44,327 nucleotides of DNA from an uncultured Colwellia sp. (GCA_913062815.1 CAJXWZ010000038.1:1-44327), one strand, 5' to 3'. Counted from the first letter of the stretch, positions 1-9,163 are shown. Notes: generated by a model from the letters alone, not told the origin. Program-made: numbers and translations.

Positions 1-80
1 TGTCGCTGATTGATTTCTTAAACCCAGTTTAGAAATACAAATTAAGTATCAATGATAAGCAGGTGTTATAAAAGTTTATT
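1..80 (+). repeat. Repeat unit, copy 1 (flank of tRNA-like remnants)
   Basis: This stretch recurs almost unchanged at 264-331. Both copies begin TGTCRCTGATTGATTTC, continue with AAATTAAGTATCAATGA and end ATAAAAGTTTATTC, directly before a tRNA-like remnant. Copy 1 carries about 14 extra bases after TAAACC. The start-to-start period is about 263 bp. The first 15 or so bases look like the decayed T-arm of a further tRNA-like copy whose 5' part lies outside the window. The arrangement suggests tandem duplication of a tRNA-containing segment followed by decay. Confidence 0.7.
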
Positions 81-166
81 CCCCCCTAGCTCAGCTGGTT
101 GCACGATGAACTGTACTCTCGTAACAACATCATGTGTCACTGGTTTGAGCCCAGTTTGGGGAGCCA
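80..166 (+). pseudogene. Degenerate tRNA-Asn-like gene, copy A
   Basis: The 3' half is tRNA-like: a 5-bp T stem ACTGG/CCAGT (139-143 with 151-155) closes the loop TTTGAGC, followed by GGGGA, a G discriminator and an encoded CCA. The 5' strand TCCCC pairs with GGGGA, and TAGCTCAGCTGGT resembles a D-arm. The order GTCACTGGTT...CCAGT...GGAGCCA resembles bacterial tRNA-Asn as I remember it. The D stem is broken, two acceptor pairs mismatch and about 7 extra bases sit inside the anticodon loop (ACTGT-ACTCTCG-TAAC). It is unlikely to be a working tRNA. Confidence 0.6.
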
Positions 167-172
167 CATCTG

Positions 173-202
173 AAGGCTACGAGAAATCGTAGCCTTTTTT
201 TT
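173..202 (+). terminator. Rho-independent terminator after tRNA-like copy A
   Basis: A perfect 10-bp stem AAGGCTACGA/TCGTAGCCTT (173-182 with 187-196) closes a GAAA tetraloop and runs into T8. It is a textbook intrinsic terminator on the plus strand and would end transcription of a tRNA operon entering from the left. Confidence 0.88.
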
Positions 203-211
203 ATCCAAATA

Positions 212-285
212 AAAGCACAACAGCTAGTCGAACGATGGACTGTACGCACTTAACCTCAACATCTGTCACTGATTGATTTCCTAAA
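212..285 (+). pseudogene. Degenerate tRNA-Asn-like gene, copy X
   Basis: This is the most eroded copy. AGTCGAACGATGGACTGT matches the D-arm to anticodon-stem part of tRNA-Asn, and TGTCACTGATTGA keeps the T-arm entry. The T stem no longer closes and there is no acceptor stem or CCA. As in copies A and D, 7 bases (ACGCACT) separate ACTGT from TAAC in the anticodon loop. Confidence 0.45.
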
Positions 286-331
286 CCAAATTAAGTATCA
301 ATGACAAACCGGTATATAAAAGTTTATTCTC
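264..331 (+). repeat. Repeat unit, copy 2
   Basis: Second copy of the 1-80 flank, lacking about 14 bases found in copy 1. It leads into tRNA-like copy D exactly as copy 1 leads into copy A. It overlaps the tail of copy X, so copy X and the flank belong to one duplicated unit. Confidence 0.7.
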
Positions 332-414
332 CAATAGCTTAGTTGGTTGCACGATGAACTGTATTCTCTTAACAACATCATGCGTCAATGGTTCGAGGCC
401 AGTTTTGGGGCCAC
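331..414 (+). pseudogene. Degenerate tRNA-Asn-like gene, copy D
   Basis: Close relative of copy A. TAGCTTAGTTGGTTGCACGATGAACTGT is followed by a 7-base insert (ATTCTCT), TAAC, and a T-arm with loop GGTTCGAGGCC. The end is GGGGCCACA, so the acceptor and discriminator are altered. No terminator follows. The remaining stretch to 547 holds no gene that I can support. Confidence 0.55.
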
Positions 415-547
415 ATTTAAAGACAAATATTTTTTCTTAAAATGTGATAATAGCTGAAATGGGTGAACTCACTCAAACACTGATTTTACCTCAATTTCTT
501 AATCCACTTACATTTATAAAAAAAGTCGTTGATTCTATAAAAAGCAC

Positions 548-1339
548 TTATATGCTGATAATACCTTCTAAATATTTAACAGCCTGTCCTGATACAAGTA
601 CTCTATCATGTTCAATTGTACACTTTAACATTCCGCCTCTTTCAGATGCCTGATAGGCAATAAGGTCATCTTTATCTAATTCAGCTGACCAATAAGGCGC
701 TAAGCCTGCGTGAATGGAACCAGTAACAGGGTCTTCTATTCCACCATTGGCAGGCCAAAAATATCGTGAGATAAAATCATACTGTAATGAAGGAGCAGTA
801 ACAACAACATCTAAAGGAGCAAGTTTTTTCAAAAGTTCATCATTTGTAACTACATCCTTTACCGCTTGTTCGTTGGAGTAAATAGCAAAAAAAGCTTGCT
901 CATTTTTTAATACCGCACAAGGTGGTATTGATAAGCCATTTATCAAAGCGTCAGGGATACTTACTACCTCTCTAGGTGTTCTGTTTGGAAAGCTCATTTG
1001 AATAAAGCCATCAGGCCTTTCTATCACCAGTAAATTACCGACGGCTTTTGCAACAAATGTAATAGCTGTTAATGATTTATCAAGGGAATAAAGCACAAAT
1101 GCGGCAGCGAGTGTTGCATGTCCACAAAAGTCAATTTCTGTTATAGGAGAAAACCATCTTATTTCAAAGGTATTTACATCGACTGGTTTTACAAAAGCAG
1201 TTTCTGACAAGTTATTTTCTGTTGCAATAGACTGCATTACTTTTTTATCTAACCATTGTTCAATGACAATTACCGCTGCAGAATTGCCATGAAAAAGTGT
1301 AGAGGTAAAAGCATTAATAAATTGAATTTTCAATTTCAT
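548..1339 (-). CDS. PhzF-family isomerase/epimerase
   Basis: The 263-aa length and layout fit the PhzF family, a two-domain diaminopimelate-epimerase fold that usually acts on small acids without a cofactor. Visible family marks are the N-terminal FHGNSAAV, NLSETAF with the probable catalytic Glu46, the loop DFCGHAT (residues 70-76) and the C-terminal EDPVTGSIHAGL. No signal peptide is seen, so it is cytoplasmic. It lies downstream of clpA on the same strand, separated by a terminator, so it is probably transcribed separately. Neighbours give no clue to its substrate. The family call is strong and the reaction is unknown. Confidence 0.88.
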   Translation of the reverse strand: MKLKIQFINAFTSTLFHGNSAAVIVIEQWLDKKVMQSIATENNLSETAFVKPVDVNTFEIRWFSPITEIDFCGHATLAAAFVLYSLDKSLTAITFVAKAVGNLLVIERPDGFIQMSFPNRTPREVVSIPDALINGLSIPPCAVLKNEQAFFAIYSNEQAVKDVVTNDELLKKLAPLDVVVTAPSLQYDFISRYFWPANGGIEDPVTGSIHAGLAPYWSAELDKDDLIAYQASERGGMLKCTIEHDRVLVSGQAVKYLEGIISI

Positions 1340-1363
1340 TTACATGTCCTTAAATATATAACT

Positions 1364-1401
1364 AAAAAAGCCCTATTTTCATAAGAAAATAAGGCTTTTG
1401 C
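1364..1401 (-). terminator. Terminator downstream of clpA
   Basis: The stem GCCCTATTTTC/GAAAATAAGGC (1370-1380 with 1385-1395, one C/A mismatch) closes an ATAA loop. Outer A/T pairs extend it and, read on the minus strand, it runs into a T-tract. It lies between the clpA stop and the phzF-like start. Confidence 0.75.
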
Positions 1402-1426
1402 TTTTTTAATCAAGAGATATCAATCG

Positions 1427-3688
1427 TTATTTTTCAGCAATCAACTCTTGTTTATTTTCATAAGAAATAACTAATTTATCTTTCTTAACGCCAACCTTTG
1501 CAACTCCGCCATTAGTTAGTTCGCCAAATAGTAGCTCATTGGCTAGCTCTTTCTTCAGTTGCTCTTGGATTAAACGTGACATAGGTCTTGCGCCCATCGC
1601 TTTATCGTAACCATGTTCAGCCAACCATTTTTTCGCATCTCGGGTCAACTCTAAAGAAACGCCCTTGTCATCAAGCTGTACTTGCAATTCAACGATAAAC
1701 TTATCAACTACCTGTTGAATTACTTCATTATCAAGATGATTAAACCAAACGATATTATCAAGTCTATTTCTAAACTCTGGAGAGAAAATCTTATTGATTT
1801 CGCTCATAGCATCTAAGCTGTGATCTTGTTGTTTAAATCCAATAGATTGACGAACAGTTTCTTGTACTCCAGCATTAGTAGTTAATACCAAAATAATGTT
1901 TCTAAAGTCTGCTTTTCGTCCGTTATTGTCAGTTAAAGTCCCGTGGTCCATCACTTGCAACAAAATGTTATAAACATCTTCATGCGCTTTTTCTATTTCA
2001 TCTAACAACACTACGGCATGAGGGTGTTTTATTACCGCATCTGTAAGTAAACCACCTTGCTCATAACCCACATAACCAGGAGGAGCACCAATCAATCGAC
2101 TAACGGCATGTTTCTCCATATACTCAGACATATCATAACGTAACAGCTCTACCCCAAGGATTTTAGCTAGTTGCTGCGTCACTTCTGTTTTACCTACTCC
2201 AGTAGGGCCGGCAAACAAGAATGATCCGACTGGCTTTTCGTCATTGCCTAAACCTGCACGGGACAACCGGATAACAGATGTTAATTCTTCAATCGCTTGA
2301 TCTTGACCAAATACCACAAGTTTCAAATTTCGATCTAACGTTCTAAGGCTATCTTTTTCCGTAGATGAAACTGATTTTTCCGGGATTCTGGCCATTTTTG
2401 CCACAATAGTTTCAATATCTGTATTGCTAATCGTTTTCTTACGCTTTGATGAAGCGACAAGTTGTTGCTTCGCTCCAGCTTCATCAATTACATCAATCGC
2501 TTTATCAGGTAAAAATCGTTCATTTATATACTTAGCTGAAAGTTGTGCTGCAGCTCGTAAAGCGGCATTGGTATAACGAATACCATGATGTGATTCATAT
2601 TTTTCTTTCAAACCATGTAAAATTTTAGTGGTATCTTCAATACTTGGTTCAACAATGTCTATTTTCTGAAAACGCCGTGCTAAAGCACGATCTTTCTCGA
2701 AAATACTCTGATATTCTTGATAAGTTGTCGATCCCAAACAGCGTAATTTACCTGCAGACAGTAAAGGTTTAATTAAATTTGAGGCATCTAACATTCCACC
2801 CGATGCTGCACCAGCACCAATAATAGTATGTATTTCATCAATAAATAATATAGCATTATCATCGGTCTCTAGGTCTTTCAATAACGCTTTAAAGCGCTTT
2901 TCAAAATCACCTCGGTACTTGGTACCAGCAAGTAAGGCTCCCATATCAAGAGAATAAATGGTGGCATCCTTTAGAAACTCTGGCACATCATCATTGATAA
3001 TTAAGTTAGCTAAACCTTCAGCAATAGCGGTTTTACCTACACCGGCTTCTCCTACAAATAAAGGGTTGTTTTTACGACGTCGACCCAATACTTGCAAAGT
3101 ACGCTCTAATTCATTGTCTCTGCCAATTAAGGGATCAATATTTCCTTTAAGCGCTTCTTCATTTAGGTTCACAGAGAAGTTTTCAATCGTACGAGCTTCT
3201 TCCTCAGTGGCTTGCTCAGCGCCTTCAACGGATGGCCCCGTTGAATTGCTGTCAATCTTTGCAATACCATGCGAGATATAATTTACGATGTCTAAACGAC
3301 TAATATCTGCCTTCTTCAAAATATAAGCAGCTTGTGACTCTTGTTCGCTGAAGATAGCAACTAAAACATTTGAGCCGTTTACCTCATTTTTCCCTGAAGA
3401 CTGCACATGAAAAACTGCTCGCTGTAACACACGTTGAAAGCCCAAAGTAGGCTGTGTTTCCCGCTCCTCTTCATCAGCGGGAATAACAGGAGTAGTTTCT
3501 TGAATAAATTCAAGTAAGTTACTTCGTATCTTACTCAAGTCAGCGCCACAAGCACCCAGTACTTCAATAGCAGAAGGGTTGTCTAATAGAGCCAACAATA
3601 AATGTTCAACGGTCATAAATTCATGACGAGACTCTTTGGCTTGGCGAAAAGCTAAGTTAAGGGAAATTTCTAAGTCTTTATTAAGCAT
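1427..3688 (-). CDS. clpA: ATP-dependent Clp protease ATP-binding subunit ClpA
   Basis: ClpA is the double-ring AAA+ unfoldase that feeds proteins to ClpP, with ClpS directing N-degron substrates. The 753-aa product has the Clp N-domain repeats (about 1-145), then D1 with Walker A GEAGVGKT (213-220) and Walker B LFIDE (281-285), then D2 with Walker A GPTGVGKT (494-501) and Walker B VVLLDE. The ClpP-docking loop at 616-618 reads IGF, where I recall IGL in E. coli ClpA; IGF is usual in ClpX. Length and order match the family. It lies 58 bp downstream of clpS on the same strand and is probably co-transcribed. Confidence 0.97.
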   Translation of the reverse strand: MLNKDLEISLNLAFRQAKESRHEFMTVEHLLLALLDNPSAIEVLGACGADLSKIRSNLLEFIQETTPVIPADEEERETQPTLGFQRVLQRAVFHVQSSGKNEVNGSNVLVAIFSEQESQAAYILKKADISRLDIVNYISHGIAKIDSNSTGPSVEGAEQATEEEARTIENFSVNLNEEALKGNIDPLIGRDNELERTLQVLGRRRKNNPLFVGEAGVGKTAIAEGLANLIINDDVPEFLKDATIYSLDMGALLAGTKYRGDFEKRFKALLKDLETDDNAILFIDEIHTIIGAGAASGGMLDASNLIKPLLSAGKLRCLGSTTYQEYQSIFEKDRALARRFQKIDIVEPSIEDTTKILHGLKEKYESHHGIRYTNAALRAAAQLSAKYINERFLPDKAIDVIDEAGAKQQLVASSKRKKTISNTDIETIVAKMARIPEKSVSSTEKDSLRTLDRNLKLVVFGQDQAIEELTSVIRLSRAGLGNDEKPVGSFLFAGPTGVGKTEVTQQLAKILGVELLRYDMSEYMEKHAVSRLIGAPPGYVGYEQGGLLTDAVIKHPHAVVLLDEIEKAHEDVYNILLQVMDHGTLTDNNGRKADFRNIILVLTTNAGVQETVRQSIGFKQQDHSLDAMSEINKIFSPEFRNRLDNIVWFNHLDNEVIQQVVDKFIVELQVQLDDKGVSLELTRDAKKWLAEHGYDKAMGARPMSRLIQEQLKKELANELLFGELTNGGVAKVGVKKDKLVISYENKQELIAEK

Positions 3689-3746
3689 AGGTACTCCAAT
3701 TTAAATCCTTGCGAACTTTTCTTTTTCGGTGATAAACCATTACATA

Positions 3747-4067
3747 TTAAGCTTTCTGTGCAACACATTTTAATGGGTGCTCATTTTCAAGTGCATAACG
3801 CGCTACATGGTCTACCTTTGTCTCTGCGATATCTGCAGTAAATGTGCCACAAAGGGCCTTTCCCTTATAATGAATAGTTAACATAATATCCGTAGCTTCA
3901 TCAGAAGTTTTATTAAAAAAGCGACATAATACATCTACCACAAAATCCATCGGTGTAAAATCATCGTTCAGTAAAAAAACATGATACTTAGGTGGTTTTT
4001 CTACTTCTTCTTCAATCTTTTCTTCAACAAGCTCATGGCTGTCAATTAACTCTTTCCAATTACTCAT
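3747..4067 (-). CDS. clpS: ClpS adaptor protein
   Basis: A 106-aa cytoplasmic adaptor that binds the ClpA N-domain and presents N-end-rule substrates. It shows the acidic, flexible N-terminus ([16 protein letters not shown]) and the core [16 protein letters not shown], whose DD/TPM/FV motif forms the N-degron pocket. [10 protein letters not shown] and [10 protein letters not shown] follow, as expected. The order cspD (divergent)-clpS-clpA is the conserved gammaproteobacterial arrangement and supports the call. Confidence 0.97.
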   Translation of the reverse strand: MSNWKELIDSHELVEEKIEEEVEKPPKYHVFLLNDDFTPMDFVVDVLCRFFNKTSDEATDIMLTIHYKGKALCGTFTADIAETKVDHVARYALENEHPLKCVAQKA

Positions 4068-4144
4068 ATATTTATCTTAGTCTCTACTGATCATTTTTGC
4101 TGTAACTTTTTCGCTAATAAAACATAAAATATTTCAAAATTCAC

Positions 4145-4172
4145 TTGACTAATCTAATATTTTATCTACGAT
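4145..4172 (+). promoter_or_regulatory. Possible sigma-70 promoter for cspD
   Basis: TTGACT (4145-4150) and TACGAT (4167-4172) are separated by 16 bp and point toward cspD about 140 bp away. A 7-bp hairpin (4180-4198, GTGGCTA/TAGCCGC) follows in the presumed leader. The hexamers fit only moderately in AT-rich DNA. Confidence 0.3.
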
Positions 4173-4311
4173 TCAATAAGTGGCTATTTTTTAGCCGCGT
4201 GTCTAGTTATGTATATGCTTAATTATATCTCTATTTTAATGAGACTAAAATCAAATAAAAATAATTGATATTAAGCACACTTATAATACTGAAGGATAAG
4301 GAAGTAGATGT

Positions 4312-4530
4312 ATGGCTCACGGTACAGTTAAATGGTTTAATAATGCGAAAGGGTTCGGTTTTATTCGTCCTGACAGTGGTGGAGAAGATATTTTTGCTCA
4401 CTACTCAACTATTGAAATGGATGGTTACCGTACACTTAAAGCCGGTCAAGATGTCAATTACGAACTAAATGAAGGACCTAAAGGACACCATGCGGCAAGT
4501 ATAAAACCAACTGATGAAGAATTAGATTAA
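4312..4530 (+). CDS. cspD: Cold-shock-like protein CspD
   Basis: A single cold-shock domain of 72 aa with RNP1 KGFGFI and RNP2-like EDIFAHYS. The segment YSTIEMDGYRTLKAGQ is characteristic of CspD, which in E. coli inhibits DNA replication in stationary phase. Divergent placement next to clpS-clpA is the conserved context. The start at 4312 is preceded by a purine-rich AAGGATAAGGAAG ribosome-binding region. An ATG at 4308 is out of frame and is rejected. Confidence 0.96.
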   Translation: MAHGTVKWFNNAKGFGFIRPDSGGEDIFAHYSTIEMDGYRTLKAGQDVNYELNEGPKGHHAASIKPTDEELD

Positions 4531-4551
4531 TCAATCTTTCCAGATAATTTT

Positions 4552-4589
4552 ATTTTCTACAATATAAATATAGCTATATTGTAGAAAAT
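4552..4589 (+). terminator. 15-bp inverted repeat downstream of cspD
   Basis: ATTTTCTACAATATA (4552-4566) pairs perfectly with TATATTGTAGAAAAT (4575-4589) around an 8-base loop. The stem is AU-rich and no clear T-run follows. It may end cspD transcription or stabilise the mRNA 3' end. It sits between cspD and the convergent PilZ gene and could serve both. Confidence 0.5.
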
Positions 4590-4636
4590 CTATATATTTC
4601 GATATTAATTCCAAAAGGTACCGTCTGTTACCTTAA

Positions 4637-4936
4637 CTAGTCCAGCTCTTCAATGGCAATGCCAACTAAATAACATCCCTCACACTCTTCATCAACTCGC
4701 ACGACTTTACCACGCATATCAAGTGACTGAACTTGTTCAGAAGACGAATTGAGCTTAATTTTTACATGAGTTGACATGGCAAGAAGTTGTTCTACTTCAA
4801 TAGCCATTCCTGTAGCACTTAAGTCGCGACAAGTCGCTATTATTTGACTATTAGCTTCATCATCAATAATGGTAACGATAACTTCGCTGTTGAGCATCAT
4901 GCGATAAAAGTTACGCTTATCATCAAAATCTATCAT
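4637..4936 (-). CDS. Single-domain PilZ protein (c-di-GMP receptor)
   Basis: The whole 99-aa protein is one PilZ domain. Both halves of the c-di-GMP-binding signature are present: R8-x-x-x-R12 (RNFYR) and D38-x-S40-x-x-G43 (DLSATG). No partner domain or transmembrane segment is visible, so it should be a cytoplasmic receptor passing the c-di-GMP signal to an unknown partner. An HD-GYP protein, the candidate degrading enzyme, lies in the same window at 36.4-38.0 kb but is not linked. It starts with ATG about 100 bp downstream of the convergence with cspD. Confidence 0.9.
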   Translation of the reverse strand: MIDFDDKRNFYRMMLNSEVIVTIIDDEANSQIIATCRDLSATGMAIEVEQLLAMSTHVKIKLNSSSEQVQSLDMRGKVVRVDEECEGCYLVGIAIEELD

Positions 4937-5014
4937 CCGTACCTCAATGTAATGAAAGTAAATTTAAACTGAATTAGGTTATTTATACTGAGCTTGAGCT
5001 CATGTGTCAAATAT

Positions 5015-8000
5015 CTAAGCAAAGTCTTTCAAATGATTAATAATTCGCTTCAATGAAATTGGTTGGGCAGTTCCCAAGTTTTGCGCAAATAATGAAATAC
5101 GTAACTCTTCTATCATCCACTTTGTCGATAAAACGTTTTCCGCTACAGGCCTGTCCTTTCGTTGCTTGGCAAGCAAGCTATTAAATAAATCTACGGCTTT
5201 ATTTACTTCAATTAACTTCAACCTGTCTTGGTTAGGATCGATTGGCAACTTATCAAATCGACGTAAGATGCCTTTCAAATAACGAATAATGTCGTCTAAA
5301 CGGGTAAAACCAGAGGCACTAACAAAACCTTTAAAAACCAATGCTTCGCTTTGTTGTTTGATGTCGCCATGAGATTGAATAACATTTAGTGCAACATTAC
5401 CTTTTAATTTTCTGGCAATATCATGTCGTAAACTCAACGCTTGCTCTACTTTAATGGCTGCAGTTAAAACACTCTCTGAAATTTCTGCACGCACGTAATC
5501 TCGTACCAATTTGAACTCTTTCTCCGAGCGAGGTAACGCAGATAAGCTATTATTTTGTATATATTGTTTAACTAAGAACACACATGCCCCATGAATACAG
5601 TCATTCAATAGCTCCGTGATGGAACCAAAAGGGTTAAAGTACAAGCCTAATTTGGCTTTATTGGGCATTTTTTCTTGTAAGTATTTTAATGGTGAAGGTA
5701 TATTTAATAAAATTAATCGACTAATACCATTAAGCATTGCCTGTTCAGCGTGTTCTTCTTGCTCAAACAATTCAATAGCGACACTAGTATTATGATCAAC
5801 TAATGCAGGAAACGCCTTTACTGTCATGTTAGCTACTTTCTTTTCATACCCTTTGGGTAAAGATTCGAAATCCCACAGGGTCAGTTTATTTCTTTCTATA
5901 CCCTTTTCTGCAACTTGTTTGATTGAAGCTTTCACTTTTCCTTGAAGTTGTTCTTTTAACTGATTGAGGTCTCTACCTTGTTTTAGTAACGTTCCTTTTT
6001 CATCAACTATTTTGAAGTTCATCGTTAAATGGATAGGTAACTCAACCGAATGCCAAACATCTTCAGGTAGTTTTACCCCCGTCATGCGCAGTAATTGCTT
6101 CGCTAGGGCGGCGTTTAAATCACCTTGATTATCAATCATATTTTCAAGACAAGCTTGAGCATAATTAGGTGCAGGAACAAAATTACGGCGTAATGTTTTT
6201 GGTAGTGCTTTAATTAGCGCAACAACAAGGTCATATCGAAGTGCAGGAATCAACCAGTCGAAACCTTCATCTTGGCACTGGTTTAACATAGTAATAGGAA
6301 TAATTACGCTGATACCATCATCTATATCACCGGGACTAAAGTGATAGACAAGAGGTAGAGTCAAATTATTTTGACGCCACGTATCTGGATATTCTTTCGC
6401 TGATAACTCACTCGAAGTCTCATTAAGTAAAAACGCTTCAGAAAAATTAAGTAGCTCTGACTGCTTAGGCTTAGTTTTTTTCCACCAAGACAAAAAACTG
6501 CGTTGACAAATAACATTATCAGGTAGTTTGTCAGAATAAAAATCAACAAGTTGCTGCTCATCAACTAGAAAGTCTTTTCGACGCGCCTTCTGCTCTAATG
6601 CTTCAATGCTTGCAACTAAACTTTGGTTTTGTTGCAAAAACGCTTCTTTTATAAAGCAGTCCCCATTTACTAACGCTTCACGAATAAAAAGTTCTCTACA
6701 TGTATTTGGCTCTATTGCCTTAAAGTTAACCTTACGCTTAGTGACAATATTTAGACCATACAAACTAACTTGCTCAAACGCCATAACAGCGCCCTGCTTC
6801 TTTTCCCAATGCGGTTCACTGTAACTTCTTTTTAACAGATGCTCAGCTAAAGGTTCTATCCAAATAGGGTCAAGCCTAGCATTCATACGAGCGAACAAGC
6901 GGCTTGTCTCAACAAGTTCAGCTGACATTAACCATTTAGGCGGTTTTTTAGCTAGTGCTGAGCCTGGAAAAACGAAGAATTTACTACCTCGTGCACCTTT
7001 AAACTCTCTATTTTCATCTTGCTGACCCAAATGGCTTAATAAGCCAGAAAGTAATGCTTGGTGAACACTTACCAGAGTTGCCGGTATACTCTGCTCTTTT
7101 TTCTTTTGACTGTCATTAACGCCTTGTTCGTTTAATGAAAATTGATAATCAACAGAAGTTAGCGCAATTTTTTGCTCTTTTAGGGTTAATTTCAACTGAC
7201 TAAAGATATCTTGCCATTCGCGTAAACGTACATAAGACAAATATTCTTTTTGACATAATTTTCTAAAATGATTTTGCGATAAATCTTTTTTTTGCTCGTT
7301 AACGTAATACCACAGATTGAGCAAGCTAACAAAATCAGAGTTATTATCTTTAAAGCGATTGTGCTTTTCATCTGCCGCTTGTTGCTTCTCATGAGGTCTT
7401 TCTCGAGGGTCTTGAATACTCAAAGCACTGACAATAATAAGCACTTGTTCAGTACAGCCTAAATCAATTGCAGTAAGTACCATTTTAGCTAAGCGAGGGT
7501 CGATAGGGAACTTTGATAATAATCGTCCTGATTTGGTTAATCTAGCACTGTGATTTTGTGGCACTTTTTTAGATTGCGACTTTTTATTGGTGTGAATATC
7601 GTTATCAATAGCGGCTAACTCTTCTAGCAACTTGACACCATCATTTATATTCCTGTTGTCGGGTGCTTCCACAAAAGGGAAGTCGCTAATATCACCTAAA
7701 TCCAATGCCAGCATTTGAAGAATTACAGTAGCTAAGTTGGTGCGGAGGATTTCAGGATCAGTAAACTCAGGTCTATTTAGATAATCATCTTCACTATATA
7801 AACGAATACAAACCCCAGAGGATACACGCCCACAACGCCCTGCCCGCTGATTAGCACTTGCCTGGGAAATTGACTCAATAGGTAAACGTTGTACTTTAGT
7901 ACGGTAACTATAACGAGATATACGGGCAGTACCGGGGTCAATAACATACTTAATACCAGGTACCGTTAAACTAGTTTCAGCGACGTTAGTCGCAAGTACA

Positions 8001-9163
8001 ATATTTCGCCCAGAATGTGGTTTGAATATTTGATTTTGTTCACTAATGGTTAAACGCGCATAAAGTGGCAACACTTGTGTATGGCGTAAGTTAGCTTTAT
8101 TTAAAGCCGCGGCAGTATCTCTAATTTCACGTTCACCATTGAGAAAAACTAAAATATCCCCTTGACCAGTACTTGAAAGCTCAGACAACTCTTCTACTGC
8201 ACTTAAAATACCGTGAATAACATCTTTGCCTTCAAACGCCCCTTCGCGAGGTTGGTCGTTTTTGTCATTATCATTTTCTGAACCGTCATTGAGAGGGCGA
8301 TAACGCATTTCAACAGGAAACGTTCGGCCTGATACTTCAATAATTGGTGCAGCTTTACCATCTTTATCCGCAAAATGTTGAGCAAATCGTTGGGGATCAA
8401 TCGTTGCAGAGGTAACGATAACTTTTAGATCTGGTCGTTTAACTAAAACTTGTCTCAGATAACCTAGAATGAAATCAATATTTAAACTACGTTCATGAGC
8501 TTCATCTATAATGATGGTGTCATATTGTCTTAGTAAACGGTCTTTTTGCATTTCTGCTAACAAAATGCCATCAGTCATTAATTTAATGTAACTGTGCTTG
8601 CTTACCTGATCATTAAATCTGACTTTATAACCTACCTGCTCACCTAATTTACTTTGTAATTCTTCAGCTATACGGTTAGCAACAGTTCTTGCGGCGATTC
8701 TTCGAGGTTGTGTATGCCCAATAAGTCCATCAATACCTCGACCTAATTCAAGACATATCTTAGGTATTTGTGTAGTTTTTCCTGAGCCTGTTTCACCGGC
8801 AATAATAACAACTTGATTCTCGCGAATCGTCTTTGCGATTTGTGGCGCATTGTCACTAATAGGCAAACCATGCGGATATTCTATCTTAGGAAGGTTTTGT
8901 ATTTTCTGCTGCTTGTCCTTTATGGATTGCTCAATAGCTTCAGTTGTTCGTTGTATTTTTTTACCAAGTTGTTCTAAACGAGTAGCATTTTTATTGTTTG
9001 ATAAATCGAACTGGCTAAGTTCTCTTTTATAATGAATTAACTGTCTTTTAAACCATAATAGATCGGATTTTTTTACTTGGTTTAAGGAATCAAATAAAGG
9101 TTGAAGATTAGGGATTTCACAGGATAAGGTATTTGACGACAAAATAGACTCAACTAATTTCAC
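5015..9163 (-). CDS. hrpA: ATP-dependent RNA helicase HrpA (DEAH family)
   Basis: A 1382-aa DEAH-box helicase; E. coli HrpA is about 1300 aa. Motif I GETGSGKT is at 123-130, motif II DEAH at 220-223 and motif III TSAT at 251-254. QRAGRCGR (motif VI) follows in RecA2, then winged-helix/ratchet and OB regions and the long HrpA-specific C-terminal domain. HrpA is linked to rescue of stalled ribosomes and to mRNA processing. The start is a GTG at 9161-9163 with no obvious Shine-Dalgarno, so the true N-terminus could lie slightly downstream. The first 90 residues are charged and helical, as in HrpA. It appears monocistronic. Confidence 0.95.
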   Translation of the reverse strand: MKLVESILSSNTLSCEIPNLQPLFDSLNQVKKSDLLWFKRQLIHYKRELSQFDLSNNKNATRLEQLGKKIQRTTEAIEQSIKDKQQKIQNLPKIEYPHGLPISDNAPQIAKTIRENQVVIIAGETGSGKTTQIPKICLELGRGIDGLIGHTQPRRIAARTVANRIAEELQSKLGEQVGYKVRFNDQVSKHSYIKLMTDGILLAEMQKDRLLRQYDTIIIDEAHERSLNIDFILGYLRQVLVKRPDLKVIVTSATIDPQRFAQHFADKDGKAAPIIEVSGRTFPVEMRYRPLNDGSENDNDKNDQPREGAFEGKDVIHGILSAVEELSELSSTGQGDILVFLNGEREIRDTAAALNKANLRHTQVLPLYARLTISEQNQIFKPHSGRNIVLATNVAETSLTVPGIKYVIDPGTARISRYSYRTKVQRLPIESISQASANQRAGRCGRVSSGVCIRLYSEDDYLNRPEFTDPEILRTNLATVILQMLALDLGDISDFPFVEAPDNRNINDGVKLLEELAAIDNDIHTNKKSQSKKVPQNHSARLTKSGRLLSKFPIDPRLAKMVLTAIDLGCTEQVLIIVSALSIQDPRERPHEKQQAADEKHNRFKDNNSDFVSLLNLWYYVNEQKKDLSQNHFRKLCQKEYLSYVRLREWQDIFSQLKLTLKEQKIALTSVDYQFSLNEQGVNDSQKKKEQSIPATLVSVHQALLSGLLSHLGQQDENREFKGARGSKFFVFPGSALAKKPPKWLMSAELVETSRLFARMNARLDPIWIEPLAEHLLKRSYSEPHWEKKQGAVMAFEQVSLYGLNIVTKRKVNFKAIEPNTCRELFIREALVNGDCFIKEAFLQQNQSLVASIEALEQKARRKDFLVDEQQLVDFYSDKLPDNVICQRSFLSWWKKTKPKQSELLNFSEAFLLNETSSELSAKEYPDTWRQNNLTLPLVYHFSPGDIDDGISVIIPITMLNQCQDEGFDWLIPALRYDLVVALIKALPKTLRRNFVPAPNYAQACLENMIDNQGDLNAALAKQLLRMTGVKLPEDVWHSVELPIHLTMNFKIVDEKGTLLKQGRDLNQLKEQLQGKVKASIKQVAEKGIERNKLTLWDFESLPKGYEKKVANMTVKAFPALVDHNTSVAIELFEQEEHAEQAMLNGISRLILLNIPSPLKYLQEKMPNKAKLGLYFNPFGSITELLNDCIHGACVFLVKQYIQNNSLSALPRSEKEFKLVRDYVRAEISESVLTAAIKVEQALSLRHDIARKLKGNVALNVIQSHGDIKQQSEALVFKGFVSASGFTRLDDIIRYLKGILRRFDKLPIDPNQDRLKLIEVNKAVDLFNSLLAKQRKDRPVAENVLSTKWMIEELRISLFAQNLGTAQPISLKRIINHLKDFA

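Noticed and set aside
80..414. Functional tRNA genes
   Set aside because: All three copies have broken D stems or acceptors and extra bases in the anticodon loop, so a canonical cloverleaf cannot form.
2958..3281. 107-aa plus-strand ORF inside clpA
   Set aside because: It lies wholly within the well-supported clpA frame on the other strand, has low-complexity content and shows no family motif.
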